From a virus, in the IMG/VR virus record IMGVR_UViG_3300032282_002104, positions 1-62,860 of that record: 62,860 nt of DNA; one strand, written 5' to 3'. The notes under the pieces are model-generated. The model had not been told where the DNA came from. It saw only the letters and a program-made list of their open reading frames with translations, and ran no database searches. Each line of letters starts with the position of its first letter. Position 1 is the first letter of the stretch. Positions 14,464 to 23,424 of the stretch are shown here, one piece after another. A program made the translations under genes and the position numbers.

Positions 14464-15291
14464 TTAGGACTCTATGCTACGCTTGTTAACACCGCTTGGC
14501 TCGGATGTTGTTGGCTTGCTAGCACTTACTGGGCTACCTGCCTTACCACCTGGGACATTGCGGTTGCCAGAACTGATAACTTGTGCCTTGTCTGCGCTAG
14601 CAGGGCGTGTGCCATCTTGATTCTGATTTCCACCTTTGCTTGAAACAGCCTTGCCACCCATGTCGTTCTTACCAGCTACTGGTGATTTGGTGTTTTTCTC
14701 GCCTTGGTTTTCACTCTTTGAACCGGTTCCAGCCATCTTACCTGATGGGTTTGACTGTCCAGTATCAGCAACTTTTTCAACGTATTCACGCATCAAAGTG
14801 TTTTCCATTTCCATTTCGTCGCCAGCTTCGTCTCCGAAGTCAGGATCCATGTTACCGTCATTGTGCTCTTCTTCACCAGCTTCGTCAGCCATTAGTGAAT
14901 CAAACTCAGCTTTTAGTTCGTCTAAAGCGTCTTCTAGATCCATAACACGATCTTCTAACTCTTCAGTTTCTTCGCCTTCGGCATCATCCATGTCGTCCAT
15001 GTCGTCCATGTCATCCATGTCATCCATGTCGTCCATGTCGTCCATGTCGTCTTCTTCAGCATTGTCTACGTCAGTCATCATATCGGTGACTTCGTCTTCT
15101 GAAGCTTCTTCAACTGGTGCGTTTTCTTCGTCAGCAGTAATACCGTCTGCTATCTCTTCATGGTCCATGTGCTCCATGCTTTCCCAGATTTCGCGGCTTT
15201 TTGCAACCACGATGTTGTGAAATAATTCTTTTGCTTTTTCAGTATCATCAGAAATGATGTACTCTACTAACTTTTCGTAATTCTTGTCCAT
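14464..15291 (-). CDS. Acidic prohead core protein (275 aa), gp68-like position
   Basis: The ATG at 15291 is chosen because it has AAAGGAAA upstream; longer frames do not. Residues 1-50 are helical (MDKNYEKLVEYIISDDTEKAKELFHNIVV). An extremely acidic region follows (about 55-175) that includes seven or more DDM repeats. The C-terminal third is Gly/Ser/Asn/Lys-rich and probably disordered. Lying between the portal and the prohead protease, where T4 has gp67 and gp68, it is most likely a core or scaffold component. I cannot show homology to gp68 by eye. Confidence 0.65.
   Translation of the reverse strand: MDKNYEKLVEYIISDDTEKAKELFHNIVVAKSREIWESMEHMDHEEIADGITADEENAPVEEASEDEVTDMMTDVDNAEEDDMDDMDDMDDMDDMDDMDDMDDAEGEETEELEDRVMDLEDALDELKAEFDSLMADEAGEEEHNDGNMDPDFGDEAGDEMEMENTLMREYVEKVADTGQSNPSGKMAGTGSKSENQGEKNTKSPVAGKNDMGGKAVSSKGGNQNQDGTRPASADKAQVISSGNRNVPGGKAGSPVSASKPTTSEPSGVNKRSIES
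14983..15053. repeat. 9-bp tandem repeat encoding Asp-Asp-Met
   Basis: About eight copies of tccatgtcg/tccatgtca in the acidic core gene. Coding low-complexity repeat, prone to slippage. Confidence 0.9.
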
Positions 15292-15327
15292 GTAATATTT
15301 CCTTTCATATAGCATTGACTGTAATGA

Positions 15328-15335
15328 TATTTACA
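15328..15335 (-). promoter_or_regulatory. Late-like box TGTAAATA upstream of the core gene
   Basis: Minus-strand box 36 nt before the ATG at 15291. It lies within a small inverted repeat (15319-15336, CTGTAA...TTACAG). Upstream, 15369-15386 is a perfect hairpin TTTCAGA-ATGC-TCTGAAA just after the preceding stop. Confidence 0.35.
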
Positions 15336-15389
15336 GCGTAGTTAAAAAAACACGCTCAAATGCTATGATTTCAGAGCATTCTGAAAGAA

Positions 15390-15632
15390 TTACATGCCTA
15401 GGCCAGCACCACCTGCGGCAGCAGCAGTACCCATACCATACTGCTTTTGAATGGTTTCCAACTTTTGTTTCATTTCGATCTTGCGCTGATCGTTCATAAG
15501 TCGGAGTTTGTTGATTTGTTCAAGTGTAAGACGAGTTTTGCGTGTGTCAGACATCTTTAACTGACTATTGTCGTTAGCAGCATCATAACGAGCATCAACT
15601 TCAACATTTTCAAAAAGGTCTTGTATGAACAT
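15390..15632 (-). CDS. gp67-like small prohead core protein (80 aa)
   Basis: The frame can be extended into the portal gene, but the ATG at 15632 gives a product starting MFIQDLFENVEVDARYD. It contains SDTRKTRLTLEQINKLRLMNDQRKIEMKQKLETIQKQYG, a basic helix pattern I recall in a small protein next to the portal gene of marine T4-like phages. Size and position match T4 gp67. The first eight residues, MFIQDLFE, fit the capsid-targeting pattern ending in L-x-E. A Gly/Ala tail follows. A TGTAAATA box lies 8 nt upstream of the ATG. Confidence 0.65.
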   Translation of the reverse strand: MFIQDLFENVEVDARYDAANDNSQLKMSDTRKTRLTLEQINKLRLMNDQRKIEMKQKLETIQKQYGMGTAAAAGGAGLGM

Positions 15633-15640
15633 AGTATAGT

Positions 15641-15648
15641 TATTTACA
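15641..15648 (-). promoter_or_regulatory. Late-like box TGTAAATA
   Basis: Minus-strand box 8 nt before the ATG at 15632, in the gap after the portal stop. Confidence 0.35.
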
Positions 15649-15660
15649 CCAAAATGGCAA

Positions 15661-17388
15661 TTATAGGCCTGGTGGTGCTTGTGTGGTTGGTGCTGCGCCT
15701 GGTTGTGGTGCCGTTGGAACTCCACCACCTACAGGAGAACCACCTTCAGGAGCAGCTTCACCCTCTCCAGTTGGTATAGGTGCTAATGCTTCAACATCAC
15801 CCATATCAGATTGAATTCCGCCTGGTGTTATACCAACACTACGCAATCCAACATCACCAGCAGCCATTTCTTCAGAATCGCCTTTTTCTTCAGCCCACAT
15901 ACTGTCGTTTTCTGCCATTTCTTCTTCAGTTAATCCTAGATAACGCTTGAGTAGGAATCGCTTGCTCAGATATGGATATTGTTCTAAGCTGGTAAAGGTA
16001 GTAACACGAGCCTGATCAACTTCAGCTTGTTTATATGAAGCAAAGTTTTGTGGGTCATTAAAACGCAAATCAAATACGCCAGCATCTATGTTAATGCCTC
16101 TCCAACGTATGAACATCTTAAATTCGTCATTTAACTTGTCTACAATCATGTTTTGCAGACGTTTACAATACTGGTTAAAACGCCATTCTTGTATGAGTGC
16201 TGTGCCTACTTTACCATCAGTTACTGACTGTGAACCATCTTCTGGACCAGTTGGTAAGTATGAACTAGGTATACGCAATCCCCTGAACAATTTATTTGTA
16301 AAGTATCTAAGGTCGTCAATCTCACCTAGGTTTTGTCCACCTGGCAATGGCTCAACACTAGAGCCACGACCAGTTTCACCGTTAAAGGGAAAGAAATAGT
16401 CTTCGTTGATGCTAAGTGGATTGTAAGTTGCATCCATCATGTTAGTACCACCACCAGTTTGCGTAGGAATACGACGCTGATGTACTTCGTTCTTAACACG
16501 CTCAACGAAAGCCATGGCTAAATGGCTAGGCATGTTACCGACGTCAATTTTAAACACTCTGCGCTCTGGTGCTCGCTGTATACGATAAATTAAAATAGCA
16601 TCTTCAAGTAATTCTTTTTGCTTGAACACCTTAAAGATTTGTTCTAAAATACTATTACCAAATGGCCAGTTTACATCTAAACCTTCTGTTAGGCTAAGAT
16701 GTAATATGTGTTCAGCACTAATAGCCATTTCATTTTGTGCATGGGTAAAACGACCACCACCTGCATAAGGGGTATTGGGCTGTACATAAGAACCATTTGC
16801 ACCACCAGTTTGTGGATGGTTCATAAAGGTATCTGATGTAGTAACTTGTGTGGCTGTTAAATTTTTAAAGTTAGGGTTAATCTCTTTAAGCACATATTGC
16901 TCAGGCTCTTTGCCCTTGCTTTCATTTACAATAACTTTAGTAACTTTGGACATTTCAACCCAGAACAATTCAAATGTTTCTGGATCTCTGAGAAATACTT
17001 GGTCGCCGTATTTTAGGGTGTTACGAACAAGTTTAAATGCTCGTTTGTCTAATTGGTTAAGTGCTACCCATTGTTGTAATTGTTCTTTAAGGATTTTAAG
17101 TTCACGGTCAGTTGGAACTTCCTTAAACACTAAATCAAATGGTGTTTGATTTTCTATATTAACCTGAGTACAAAACTCTGACAATACATCTAGTGCAGCG
17201 TTTACTTCAGAATCCATGTCCATTTGTTCGTATTGATTGTAACGCTCAACACGATTAGGATGCCCTACATAAATTTCAGGTAGTTGATACTGATAGTTTC
17301 TGAAGCTGAAATCCTGACTCTGAGCACTACTACTAAGTGGGCTCACATTGTTGATTTCAACTACTTTAAAATGTTTTTTCCAGCTCAA
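15661..17388 (-). CDS. gp20: Portal vertex protein gp20, TTG start
   Basis: T4 gp20-type portal (575 residues) forming the dodecameric DNA channel. Diagnostic stretches include QMDMDSEVNAALDVLSEFC (about 55-73), RNTLKYGDQVFLRD, EGLDVNWPFGNSILEQIFKVFKQKELLEDAILIYRIQRAPERRVF (about 235-280), and LRYFTNKLFRGLRIPSSYLPTG (about 360-381). The C-terminus is Pro/Gly-rich and variable. No ATG fits the N-terminus; TTG at 17388 has AGGA eight bases upstream and gives MSWKKHFKVVEINNVSP, so I choose it. ACTAAATA, a late-box variant, lies 21 nt upstream. Confidence 0.95.
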   Translation of the reverse strand: MSWKKHFKVVEINNVSPLSSSAQSQDFSFRNYQYQLPEIYVGHPNRVERYNQYEQMDMDSEVNAALDVLSEFCTQVNIENQTPFDLVFKEVPTDRELKILKEQLQQWVALNQLDKRAFKLVRNTLKYGDQVFLRDPETFELFWVEMSKVTKVIVNESKGKEPEQYVLKEINPNFKNLTATQVTTSDTFMNHPQTGGANGSYVQPNTPYAGGGRFTHAQNEMAISAEHILHLSLTEGLDVNWPFGNSILEQIFKVFKQKELLEDAILIYRIQRAPERRVFKIDVGNMPSHLAMAFVERVKNEVHQRRIPTQTGGGTNMMDATYNPLSINEDYFFPFNGETGRGSSVEPLPGGQNLGEIDDLRYFTNKLFRGLRIPSSYLPTGPEDGSQSVTDGKVGTALIQEWRFNQYCKRLQNMIVDKLNDEFKMFIRWRGINIDAGVFDLRFNDPQNFASYKQAEVDQARVTTFTSLEQYPYLSKRFLLKRYLGLTEEEMAENDSMWAEEKGDSEEMAAGDVGLRSVGITPGGIQSDMGDVEALAPIPTGEGEAAPEGGSPVGGGVPTAPQPGAAPTTQAPPGL

Positions 17389-17409
17389 AGTCTTTGTCCT
17401 ATTGTAGGG

Positions 17410-17417
17410 TATTTAGT
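17410..17417 (-). promoter_or_regulatory. Late-like box ACTAAATA for gp20
   Basis: Minus-strand box 21 nt before the TTG start, followed by CCC. The same ACTAAATA variant precedes genes at 9876 and 28483. Confidence 0.4.
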
Positions 17418-17429
17418 GTAGAATCAGGA

Positions 17430-19562
17430 TCAAACTTTTAGTTTGGTCCAGATGTCTAATATATCATTACCCTGTGGTTTTGGTGCAGCAACGGTTTCTG
17501 GCTTTGCTTCTGCCACTTTAGGCTGTGCTATATGTTCTGGCATGCTTAAGAAACGTTCAAACACTTCTAAATCTTTAGCATATGATTCAGATATTTTTCT
17601 CTTTTTAATCATTTGTTTTTTCATTTCTTCTCTGATTCCCTTATCAGCAGCCCGCTTAATGGCAAGTTTATCTGAAGCAGTTTGTTGGAAAGCTGGTTTA
17701 GCTTTGGCTGCATCTGCTGCGGCTTTAATAGCGGCATCAGTATTTGCTGTTGCTTGATTAGCTTGTGCAGTTGTTTGCATTTGCTGTATAGCTTGTTGTT
17801 GTTGGGCTTGTGCTGCTTGACGAGTTGCTTGTGTTTGCTGTCTTACCTGATTTAAATCAGCTTCAGTACCTTGTGGTTGTTGAGCGGCTGGTGGTTGCTG
17901 TTGCGCTGTTGTTGGTGCAGGTTCGTCATCGGCATCGTCTGCTACAGGCAATTTTAAAAGTTCATCTTTAACAGCTTGTTGATTTTGCGGAGTCATTTTA
18001 TCAAATTCTGCTTTTAAATCATAAACAGTCTTTTGTTCAGCAGGTGTTGCTGCCTGAGCAGGTTGTGCTGCAGGTGTTGCTGCCTGAGCAGGTTGTGCTG
18101 CAGGTGTTGCTGCCTGAGCAGGTTGTGCTGCAGGTGTTGCTGCTTGTGCTGCCTGATCAGATGTAGTTGCTGTTGCAGCAGTTGCAGGTTTTGCAGTTAC
18201 AGCAGTAGGTTTTACGGGCGTTGTGCCAGATGCTTTAGCTGCATCTGTGCTACCTGAACCAATTACCTTTTCACCACCACGCATGATTGCAGGGCTAGGA
18301 CTAGTTGTAGCTGGTGCTGCGGCTGGTGCAGGTATTGCTGGTAATGCAGCAGATGGTATACCTACTTTTTCAGTAGCTTGTTTTATAACTTCAGGATTTA
18401 TTTTAAAATCTGTTTGTAAGAGTTGCATAATTTTATTGCTATCAGTAGGGCTACCTGCATTTTTCCAGGCAGTCATAAGTTTGTCAGCAGTAACTTTGGT
18501 TGTTAAATTTTTACCTACAGTAGCAAGTTTATTAGCAGCGGCACCTGCTGCCCCTTTTACTTTGTCCCACATACCGGCTTCTGTCACTATGGTAGTAAAC
18601 AGAAGTTTTACACCAGATTCAGTTAGATGTATACCACCTTTAGGTTTACCTAGACTTTCATTTAAAGCCCAGGCCATTATGGTTGTATCACGGTCAATAT
18701 GCTCTCTGGTTAATTGAACCTGACCGACCATAACAGCTTTATCAATTAGAGCCTCTGGACCAAGCGGAAGTCGGCCGCTTAGACCAAGTTGGTCTACAGC
18801 AGATTGTGCTGCATATCTTAAGCTCATAGAATCAGTTTTGCCTGAAGCAATAGTATCCCGAACTGCTTTTAGTGCAGTCTGATAAACTTCTTCCCTAGGT
18901 GTTAATGAATCCAAAGGAATGTTGTTGGGTAAACCTGATGCCATTTTAGCATCAATAGGATTTGGTTGTCCTTTAACTAAATCACCTAGCTTACTTGCAC
19001 CATAAGCCATTGCACCTGTAGCTGCACCTTTACCTACGGCTGTACTAAACTTTTCACCTTGTAATAGTTTGTCTACCATTTTAAACAAACCTAATGCTAC
19101 TGCCCCACCTGCACCTGCACCAGTAATACCAGCAGCAGCAATCAGAGCAGAATAAATTAAACTTTGTGCTATGGGATGAGCTTTAGCAAAATCACGATAC
19201 TTTTGTACATACTTCATTACACCATCATCACCGCCTGTGGCTTGTTTAAGTTTTTCAGCAGCCTGATCATATAATGCATCTACATTTTTAACTGGACCTG
19301 AATTTTGTACTTTACTAACTAAATCGTCATAGGCTTTTTTTACTGCACCAGCAGCATCCATGCCTTTGCCTAGTAGGGTGCGATTGCTACCACTGGCTGT
19401 TCCAGTTGTTTCTATTTCTTGAAATAATTTTTGAATCTGATCAGCAGTAAGTTGTGCTTCTGCTAATTTACGACCAGCACTTTCCCAGAGCTGGACACTT
19501 TTAATTTCGGATTTGTTTAACCCTTCGTACAAGTAAAATGTTTTAAATTCGTTAATGAGCAT
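17430..19562 (-). CDS. Candidate internal head protein (710 aa) with capsid-targeting-like N-terminus
   Basis: The start MLINEFKTFYLYE|G ends in an L-x-E site followed by Gly, compatible with gp21 cleavage at residue 13. Residues about 130-200 form a Gly/Ala-rich hydrophobic stretch (SLIYSALIAAAGITGAGAGGAVALGLF), which could insert in membranes. The region 385-620 is a low-complexity Ala/Gln/Pro/Thr segment with tandem AATPAAQPAQ repeats. The C-terminus is helical and charged. No enzyme motif is seen. Lying between portal and tape measure genes, next to a second protein with the same type of N-terminus, it may be injected with the DNA. That role is inferred. Confidence 0.55.
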   Translation of the reverse strand: MLINEFKTFYLYEGLNKSEIKSVQLWESAGRKLAEAQLTADQIQKLFQEIETTGTASGSNRTLLGKGMDAAGAVKKAYDDLVSKVQNSGPVKNVDALYDQAAEKLKQATGGDDGVMKYVQKYRDFAKAHPIAQSLIYSALIAAAGITGAGAGGAVALGLFKMVDKLLQGEKFSTAVGKGAATGAMAYGASKLGDLVKGQPNPIDAKMASGLPNNIPLDSLTPREEVYQTALKAVRDTIASGKTDSMSLRYAAQSAVDQLGLSGRLPLGPEALIDKAVMVGQVQLTREHIDRDTTIMAWALNESLGKPKGGIHLTESGVKLLFTTIVTEAGMWDKVKGAAGAAANKLATVGKNLTTKVTADKLMTAWKNAGSPTDSNKIMQLLQTDFKINPEVIKQATEKVGIPSAALPAIPAPAAAPATTSPSPAIMRGGEKVIGSGSTDAAKASGTTPVKPTAVTAKPATAATATTSDQAAQAATPAAQPAQAATPAAQPAQAATPAAQPAQAATPAEQKTVYDLKAEFDKMTPQNQQAVKDELLKLPVADDADDEPAPTTAQQQPPAAQQPQGTEADLNQVRQQTQATRQAAQAQQQQAIQQMQTTAQANQATANTDAAIKAAADAAKAKPAFQQTASDKLAIKRAADKGIREEMKKQMIKKRKISESYAKDLEVFERFLSMPEHIAQPKVAEAKPETVAAPKPQGNDILDIWTKLKV
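18041..18144. repeat. 30-bp tandem repeat, about 3.5 exact copies
   Basis: Exact 30-bp units start at 18041, 18071, 18101 and 18131 (the last is partial). They encode the 10-residue unit AATPAAQPAQ of the internal-protein candidate. DNA-level identity indicates recent expansion. Confidence 0.95.
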
Positions 19563-19564
19563 AA

Positions 19565-20122
19565 TTATATTCCGAGAGCTTTTCGTAATGACTTTTTATC
19601 GGCTGGTTTTAATTTTTTAAAAAAGTTTATCCAGGTTGCAACATCCATGGTTGTTGGTACAGGATTTGCTTGTTGTGGACTAGACTGCGCTGTTTTGTCT
19701 GGTTCTGCACTAGTATTTTGCTTTGTATCTGCTGACGATTGTGTTATAGGTAAACCTGCATTATATGCGCCAACTTCTGCTCTAATAAATTTTAATACGC
19801 TATTATTTCCTAAATCCGCTGGAATTTTGGTTCTGACACCACCAAATCGTTGGGTTATCCAGGCTTCTAAATTTTTAGGTTCTATAGGTTGTCCAGATGC
19901 TTTTAATCCTGCCATAACCTTTGCCCAGTCCTGGAACATACGGTCAGCAGTCATATTAGTTGCTTGTTTAGCTTGGATTTCACTTTTTGCTGCGCCATAA
20001 CCAGATGCAAATCCTTTGAAAAGGTTAGCTCCACCTAAGCCAGATGCAGCTCCTGATACCCCAGCACCAACTTTTTTGACAAAGTCTATGGGTCCTTCAT
20101 TTAAAATATCTTTAGATTTCAT
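19565..20122 (-). CDS. Candidate internal head protein (185 aa) with capsid-targeting-like N-terminus
   Basis: The N-terminus MKSKDILNE|GPIDFVKK fits the T4-type targeting pattern (acidic residue at 5, then hydrophobic-x-E, here L-N-E at 7-9). A Gly/Ala segment follows (VGAGVSGAASGLGGANLFKGF), then a helical domain (about 60-115: RMFQDWAKVMAGLKASGQPIEPKNLEAWITQRF). A Ser/Gln/Pro linker and a short helical C-terminal domain (NFFKKLKPADKKSLRKALGI) complete it. A similar 'W...AG.P.....I...L...F' unit appears in the 710-residue neighbour (KLMTAWKNAGSPTDSNKIMQ), so the two may be related. Its own CATAAATA late box lies 20 nt upstream. Confidence 0.55.
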   Translation of the reverse strand: MKSKDILNEGPIDFVKKVGAGVSGAASGLGGANLFKGFASGYGAAKSEIQAKQATNMTADRMFQDWAKVMAGLKASGQPIEPKNLEAWITQRFGGVRTKIPADLGNNSVLKFIRAEVGAYNAGLPITQSSADTKQNTSAEPDKTAQSSPQQANPVPTTMDVATWINFFKKLKPADKKSLRKALGI

Positions 20123-20142
20123 AATTTGTCCGGATTATCTAA

Positions 20143-20150
20143 TATTTATG
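20143..20150 (-). promoter_or_regulatory. Late promoter box CATAAATA
   Basis: Minus-strand box 20 nt before the ATG at 20122, overlapping the 3' end of the tape measure gene. Confidence 0.55.
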
Positions 20151-22512
20151 ACATACTTTGTAGAATATCATTATTGACCGCAACACCATCTTTTAAGGTT
20201 TTAACCATGTCATCAAACTTTTCATGTCCAGCACTGGTTTTTGCTATGAGATCTTTAAGTAATCCCACTAATTCTGAATTATCGTTAGTAATAGTCGCTG
20301 GTGCTTGGGTAATGTTTACAGGTATTGTTTTGTTATCTGGCAATGGTACAACTGCTTCCATGCCATGTAATTTTTCCATGTACCCTGATTCTGGACCTGA
20401 AGCTATACCACCATTTGCTTTGCCGCTCATTAGTCCAATACCGCCACCAATTGCAGCACCAATAGCACCACCTATTGCTATACCAATAGGTCCACCAAGG
20501 GCACCGATTGCTGCGCCAGTCCCTGCACCCGACAATGCTCCTGATGCCCCACCCATCCAATTTAGGCCGGATTCTTCACCACTTGATTCTTTTATTGTTT
20601 TGTCCAAAGACTTTAGTATTTTTTCTGAATATTCAGCAAACTTTGTTATGGCTCCAGTAAGTTTTTCCTGTATTGCTACTCTGAGTTCATCTGCTGCTTT
20701 GGCACTACCTTGTACACTATTTGTTAATGCATCCTGAGTATTTTTCTGACCTTCTGTGGCGGCCTTAGCTGCTGCTACACTTTCTGTAGTAAATTTCTGA
20801 AAGTTTTGCATGGCGTCTAAACCAGCATTGGCTACTTCCGTAAATGAACCGTTAGCAGCCTGGGCCATGCCTATGGCTGTTAGATTCTTTCTATCTTCCA
20901 GAGCTAGCTGACTATTTTCTGCTTGTATATCAGATGCTTTTTCTACAGTCAATGCTCCTTCATTAGCAGCATCATTAAACTGTTGCATACTGTTGGCATA
21001 ACCACGGTTGCTGGCCATCATGATTGCACCAGTTTCATTTACTACAGTACCAAACAGTTGCATTTCCATAAAATCTTTTTTCTGCTGAGCTGTCATGGTC
21101 ATCATAGATCTTTCTAATTCAGCAGCCACTGTTGGATCCATTTCAGCAAGTTTATTCTGAAACGCTATCTGGTTAGCAGCAGCTTTGGCAGCAGCCATTT
21201 TAGACTTAGCATCTTCACCTGTAATTGCACTAAGTGTTCTAAGATCCTGTGCATACTGGGCTGTGGCTGAAGCAATTTGTTGATCCGTCATGCCCCTTGC
21301 AGTACCTCTGCGATTTAAATCTGCCATGGTTTCAGCAATTAACCCGGCTTGTTCTTCTAAACTATACCCCAGATTACGAAGTTCCATCTGGACACTTTGA
21401 CCACTTGCACCTACAGTTTCCGAAAAACTTTTTGCTACTCCGCCCATTCTCTTGGTAGCTTCTGTTACACCTATACCAGCAGCACCTAACTCAGCAGATC
21501 TTTCTGAAACTACTTTACTAAAACTATCCACAGTAAGTCCAGCATTACCAGCAGCATTACGCATGCCTGTCATACCATCAGCAAACAAAGCACCTGATTT
21601 GCTCATGGTATTAAATGCTGTTATAGTTTTTTCTAATTCTTTTTGTACTACTTCGAGACCAAATTTGGCCATTTTACTAGCAGATTCACCAATTCCTGCT
21701 ATTGCTGGACCTGCAACACTAGCTATTACTCCCAATGTTTTAACATAAGGATTAGTACTAGAAGCTAGGGCACCCCCCAATCCTCCTACAGCAGCACCAG
21801 CTGTTTTGGCTGCATCACCTGCAGCATCTATACCAGCACCCATGATGCCTGCTGCTACATCTATACCACTTGCACCACCCTGTAAACTTTTTACAGCACC
21901 ACCGGCTGCTGATGCTAATCCTCTAAATGCTATACCTGCTACATTTTTTGCAAATTCTATATTAGCTTGTTTATAAAGATTGGTTGCTAATTTTACTTCG
22001 GCGTTATGAAGTTGTTGTATTGCGCCTGACTTTTTATTTTCAGCAGCAACCGATTTAAGAGCATTTAATTGTTCGTCTATAACCGCTAATTCTTCAGCTG
22101 AAGCAGTAGCTCTACTTGCTTCTAAATCTTCAATGGCGTCTTCATATTGTTTTAGTTCTGATCTGATACTATTAACACCAGAACTAAAATCATCTATCTT
22201 AATTTTTCCAGATTTAAATCTATCTGTAAGTCTGTCTAAATTAAAGGAACTTTCAGATAAATTTTTATTATATTTTTTAGAAAATTGTTCTAGCTCTTGC
22301 TTTAAATACTTTGCTTTTTCTTTAGCATCATCCAACCCATCGCCAAAAGAATTAATTTTTTTACGAGTATCCGTGTAGCCATCTTTGGCACCAGCTAATC
22401 CTTTTCCTAGATCGTCAAAGTTTCTTTCCAGAGTTTTACCAAAACGGTCCATAGTACTCGATAACTTTTCAGTCATAGAGGTTAGGATATTATTCAGTTC
22501 TTCATCAGTCAT
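20146..22512 (-). CDS. Tail tape measure protein (788 aa)
   Basis: Length determinant of the tail tube, in the role of T4 gp29. The N-terminal 180 residues are coiled coil. The middle is Ala/Gly/Met-rich and helical with hydrophobic stretches (about 200-280). A Gly/Ala transmembrane-like segment (AIGALGGPIGIAIGGAIGAAIGGGIGLMSG) sits near 665-695. The C-terminus has ANGGIASGPESGYMEKLHGMEAVVPLP, a motif common at the ends of tape measure proteins. It lies divergently from gp26. A CATAAATA late box lies 25 nt upstream of the ATG. Confidence 0.82.
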   Translation of the reverse strand: MTDEELNNILTSMTEKLSSTMDRFGKTLERNFDDLGKGLAGAKDGYTDTRKKINSFGDGLDDAKEKAKYLKQELEQFSKKYNKNLSESSFNLDRLTDRFKSGKIKIDDFSSGVNSIRSELKQYEDAIEDLEASRATASAEELAVIDEQLNALKSVAAENKKSGAIQQLHNAEVKLATNLYKQANIEFAKNVAGIAFRGLASAAGGAVKSLQGGASGIDVAAGIMGAGIDAAGDAAKTAGAAVGGLGGALASSTNPYVKTLGVIASVAGPAIAGIGESASKMAKFGLEVVQKELEKTITAFNTMSKSGALFADGMTGMRNAAGNAGLTVDSFSKVVSERSAELGAAGIGVTEATKRMGGVAKSFSETVGASGQSVQMELRNLGYSLEEQAGLIAETMADLNRRGTARGMTDQQIASATAQYAQDLRTLSAITGEDAKSKMAAAKAAANQIAFQNKLAEMDPTVAAELERSMMTMTAQQKKDFMEMQLFGTVVNETGAIMMASNRGYANSMQQFNDAANEGALTVEKASDIQAENSQLALEDRKNLTAIGMAQAANGSFTEVANAGLDAMQNFQKFTTESVAAAKAATEGQKNTQDALTNSVQGSAKAADELRVAIQEKLTGAITKFAEYSEKILKSLDKTIKESSGEESGLNWMGGASGALSGAGTGAAIGALGGPIGIAIGGAIGAAIGGGIGLMSGKANGGIASGPESGYMEKLHGMEAVVPLPDNKTIPVNITQAPATITNDNSELVGLLKDLIAKTSAGHEKFDDMVKTLKDGVAVNNDILQSMS

Positions 22513-22537
22513 GGGTTTGCCAGGGTAAATATAGTTA

Positions 22538-22545
22538 TATTTATG
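22538..22545 (-). promoter_or_regulatory. Late promoter box CATAAATA for the tape measure gene
   Basis: Minus-strand box 25 nt before the ATG at 22512, in the 43-bp divergent gap shared with gp26. Confidence 0.55.
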
Positions 22546-22555
22546 GTGATCAAAA

Positions 22556-23404
22556 ATGCAAAATAACAGCTCAAATCCTTTGGCGAAACATTTTCGTCAG
22601 CCCGCTCTGTACATTAAACTACCTAGTTCTGGTAGATTTTGGCCTGATGGGGCTATTGAAATACCTATGAATGGAGAGATTCCAGTCTATCCCATGACTG
22701 CCAAAGACGAGATTATGATCCGTACCCCAGATGCCTTGCTTAACGGTGCTGGAACTGTTTCAGTAATTCAGAGTTGCTGCCCTAGCATTAAAGATGCCTG
22801 GAATATGCCTAGCATAGATCTAGATACTGTGCTAATTGCTATTAGAATAGCAAGTTATGGACCAACCATGGATGTTAGCACCAAATGTCCAAAATGCGAT
22901 CATTCCAACGAAGTTAGCATACCATTGCAAAACTGTTTGGATACTATTCGTATGCCTGACTTTGACACTGGTATTATGGTAGACGAGCTAAAGTTTAAAT
23001 TGAAGCCACAAAGTTATTTTAGTAATAACAAAACGGCACAAATTAACTTTGAACAGCAACAATCAATCAGAGCCATAAGTGACCCAGACATTCCTAATGA
23101 TCAAAGACAGGCAGTATTTAATGAACATCTGGAAAAGTTAGTTACATTAAACATTAATAGTTTTACAGAAACAACCCAGAGCATTACTATGTCAGATGGT
23201 ACCAGGGTTGATGATCCTGAGTATATCAGAGAGTTTTATAATAATGCTGACAATCGTGTGTTTAAAGCACTACAAGCATATATTACTGAACTAGGACAAG
23301 ACTTACAAATTAAGCCATTTAAACTACAATGCGAGGAATGTGAACATGAATTTGATTTCACGCTAACATTTGATTGGGCAAATTTTTTCGACAACGGCTT
23401 TTGA
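22556..23404 (+). CDS. gp26: Baseplate hub protein gp26
   Basis: T4 gp26-like baseplate hub or hub-assembly protein (282 residues). Typical stretches are LYIKLPSSGRFWPDG (about 18-32), YPMTAKDEIMIRTPDALLNG (45-64) and the Cys pair CPKCDHSNEV (111-120), with a second pair CEECEHEF (259-266). The four Cys probably bind zinc. In T4, gene 26 is followed by 51, as here. A canonical slippery heptamer near the end (23380-23386) could send some ribosomes into the gp51 frame, giving a 354-residue fusion. Confidence 0.85.
   Translation: MQNNSSNPLAKHFRQPALYIKLPSSGRFWPDGAIEIPMNGEIPVYPMTAKDEIMIRTPDALLNGAGTVSVIQSCCPSIKDAWNMPSIDLDTVLIAIRIASYGPTMDVSTKCPKCDHSNEVSIPLQNCLDTIRMPDFDTGIMVDELKFKLKPQSYFSNNKTAQINFEQQQSIRAISDPDIPNDQRQAVFNEHLEKLVTLNINSFTETTQSITMSDGTRVDDPEYIREFYNNADNRVFKALQAYITELGQDLQIKPFKLQCEECEHEFDFTLTFDWANFFDNGF
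23380..23386 (+). other. Slippery heptamer A_AAT_TTT in gp26, -1 frame leads into gp51
   Basis: In the gp26 frame the codons are GCA AAT TTT TTC, i.e. X_XXY_YYZ. A -1 slip continues as TTT CGA CAA CGG ... without stop through the gp51 ATG to 23619. No obvious downstream pseudoknot was found. Confidence 0.5.
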
Positions 23405-23424
23405 TTTTAGATCGTGAAGGTGTA

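Noticed and set aside
14636-15220. Ser-rich plus-strand frame opposite the acidic core gene
   Set aside because: Antisense shadow of Asp/Glu codons and the DDM repeat.
18041-18144. CRISPR-like spaced repeats
   Set aside because: The 30-bp units are contiguous and in frame without spacers; a coding tandem repeat.
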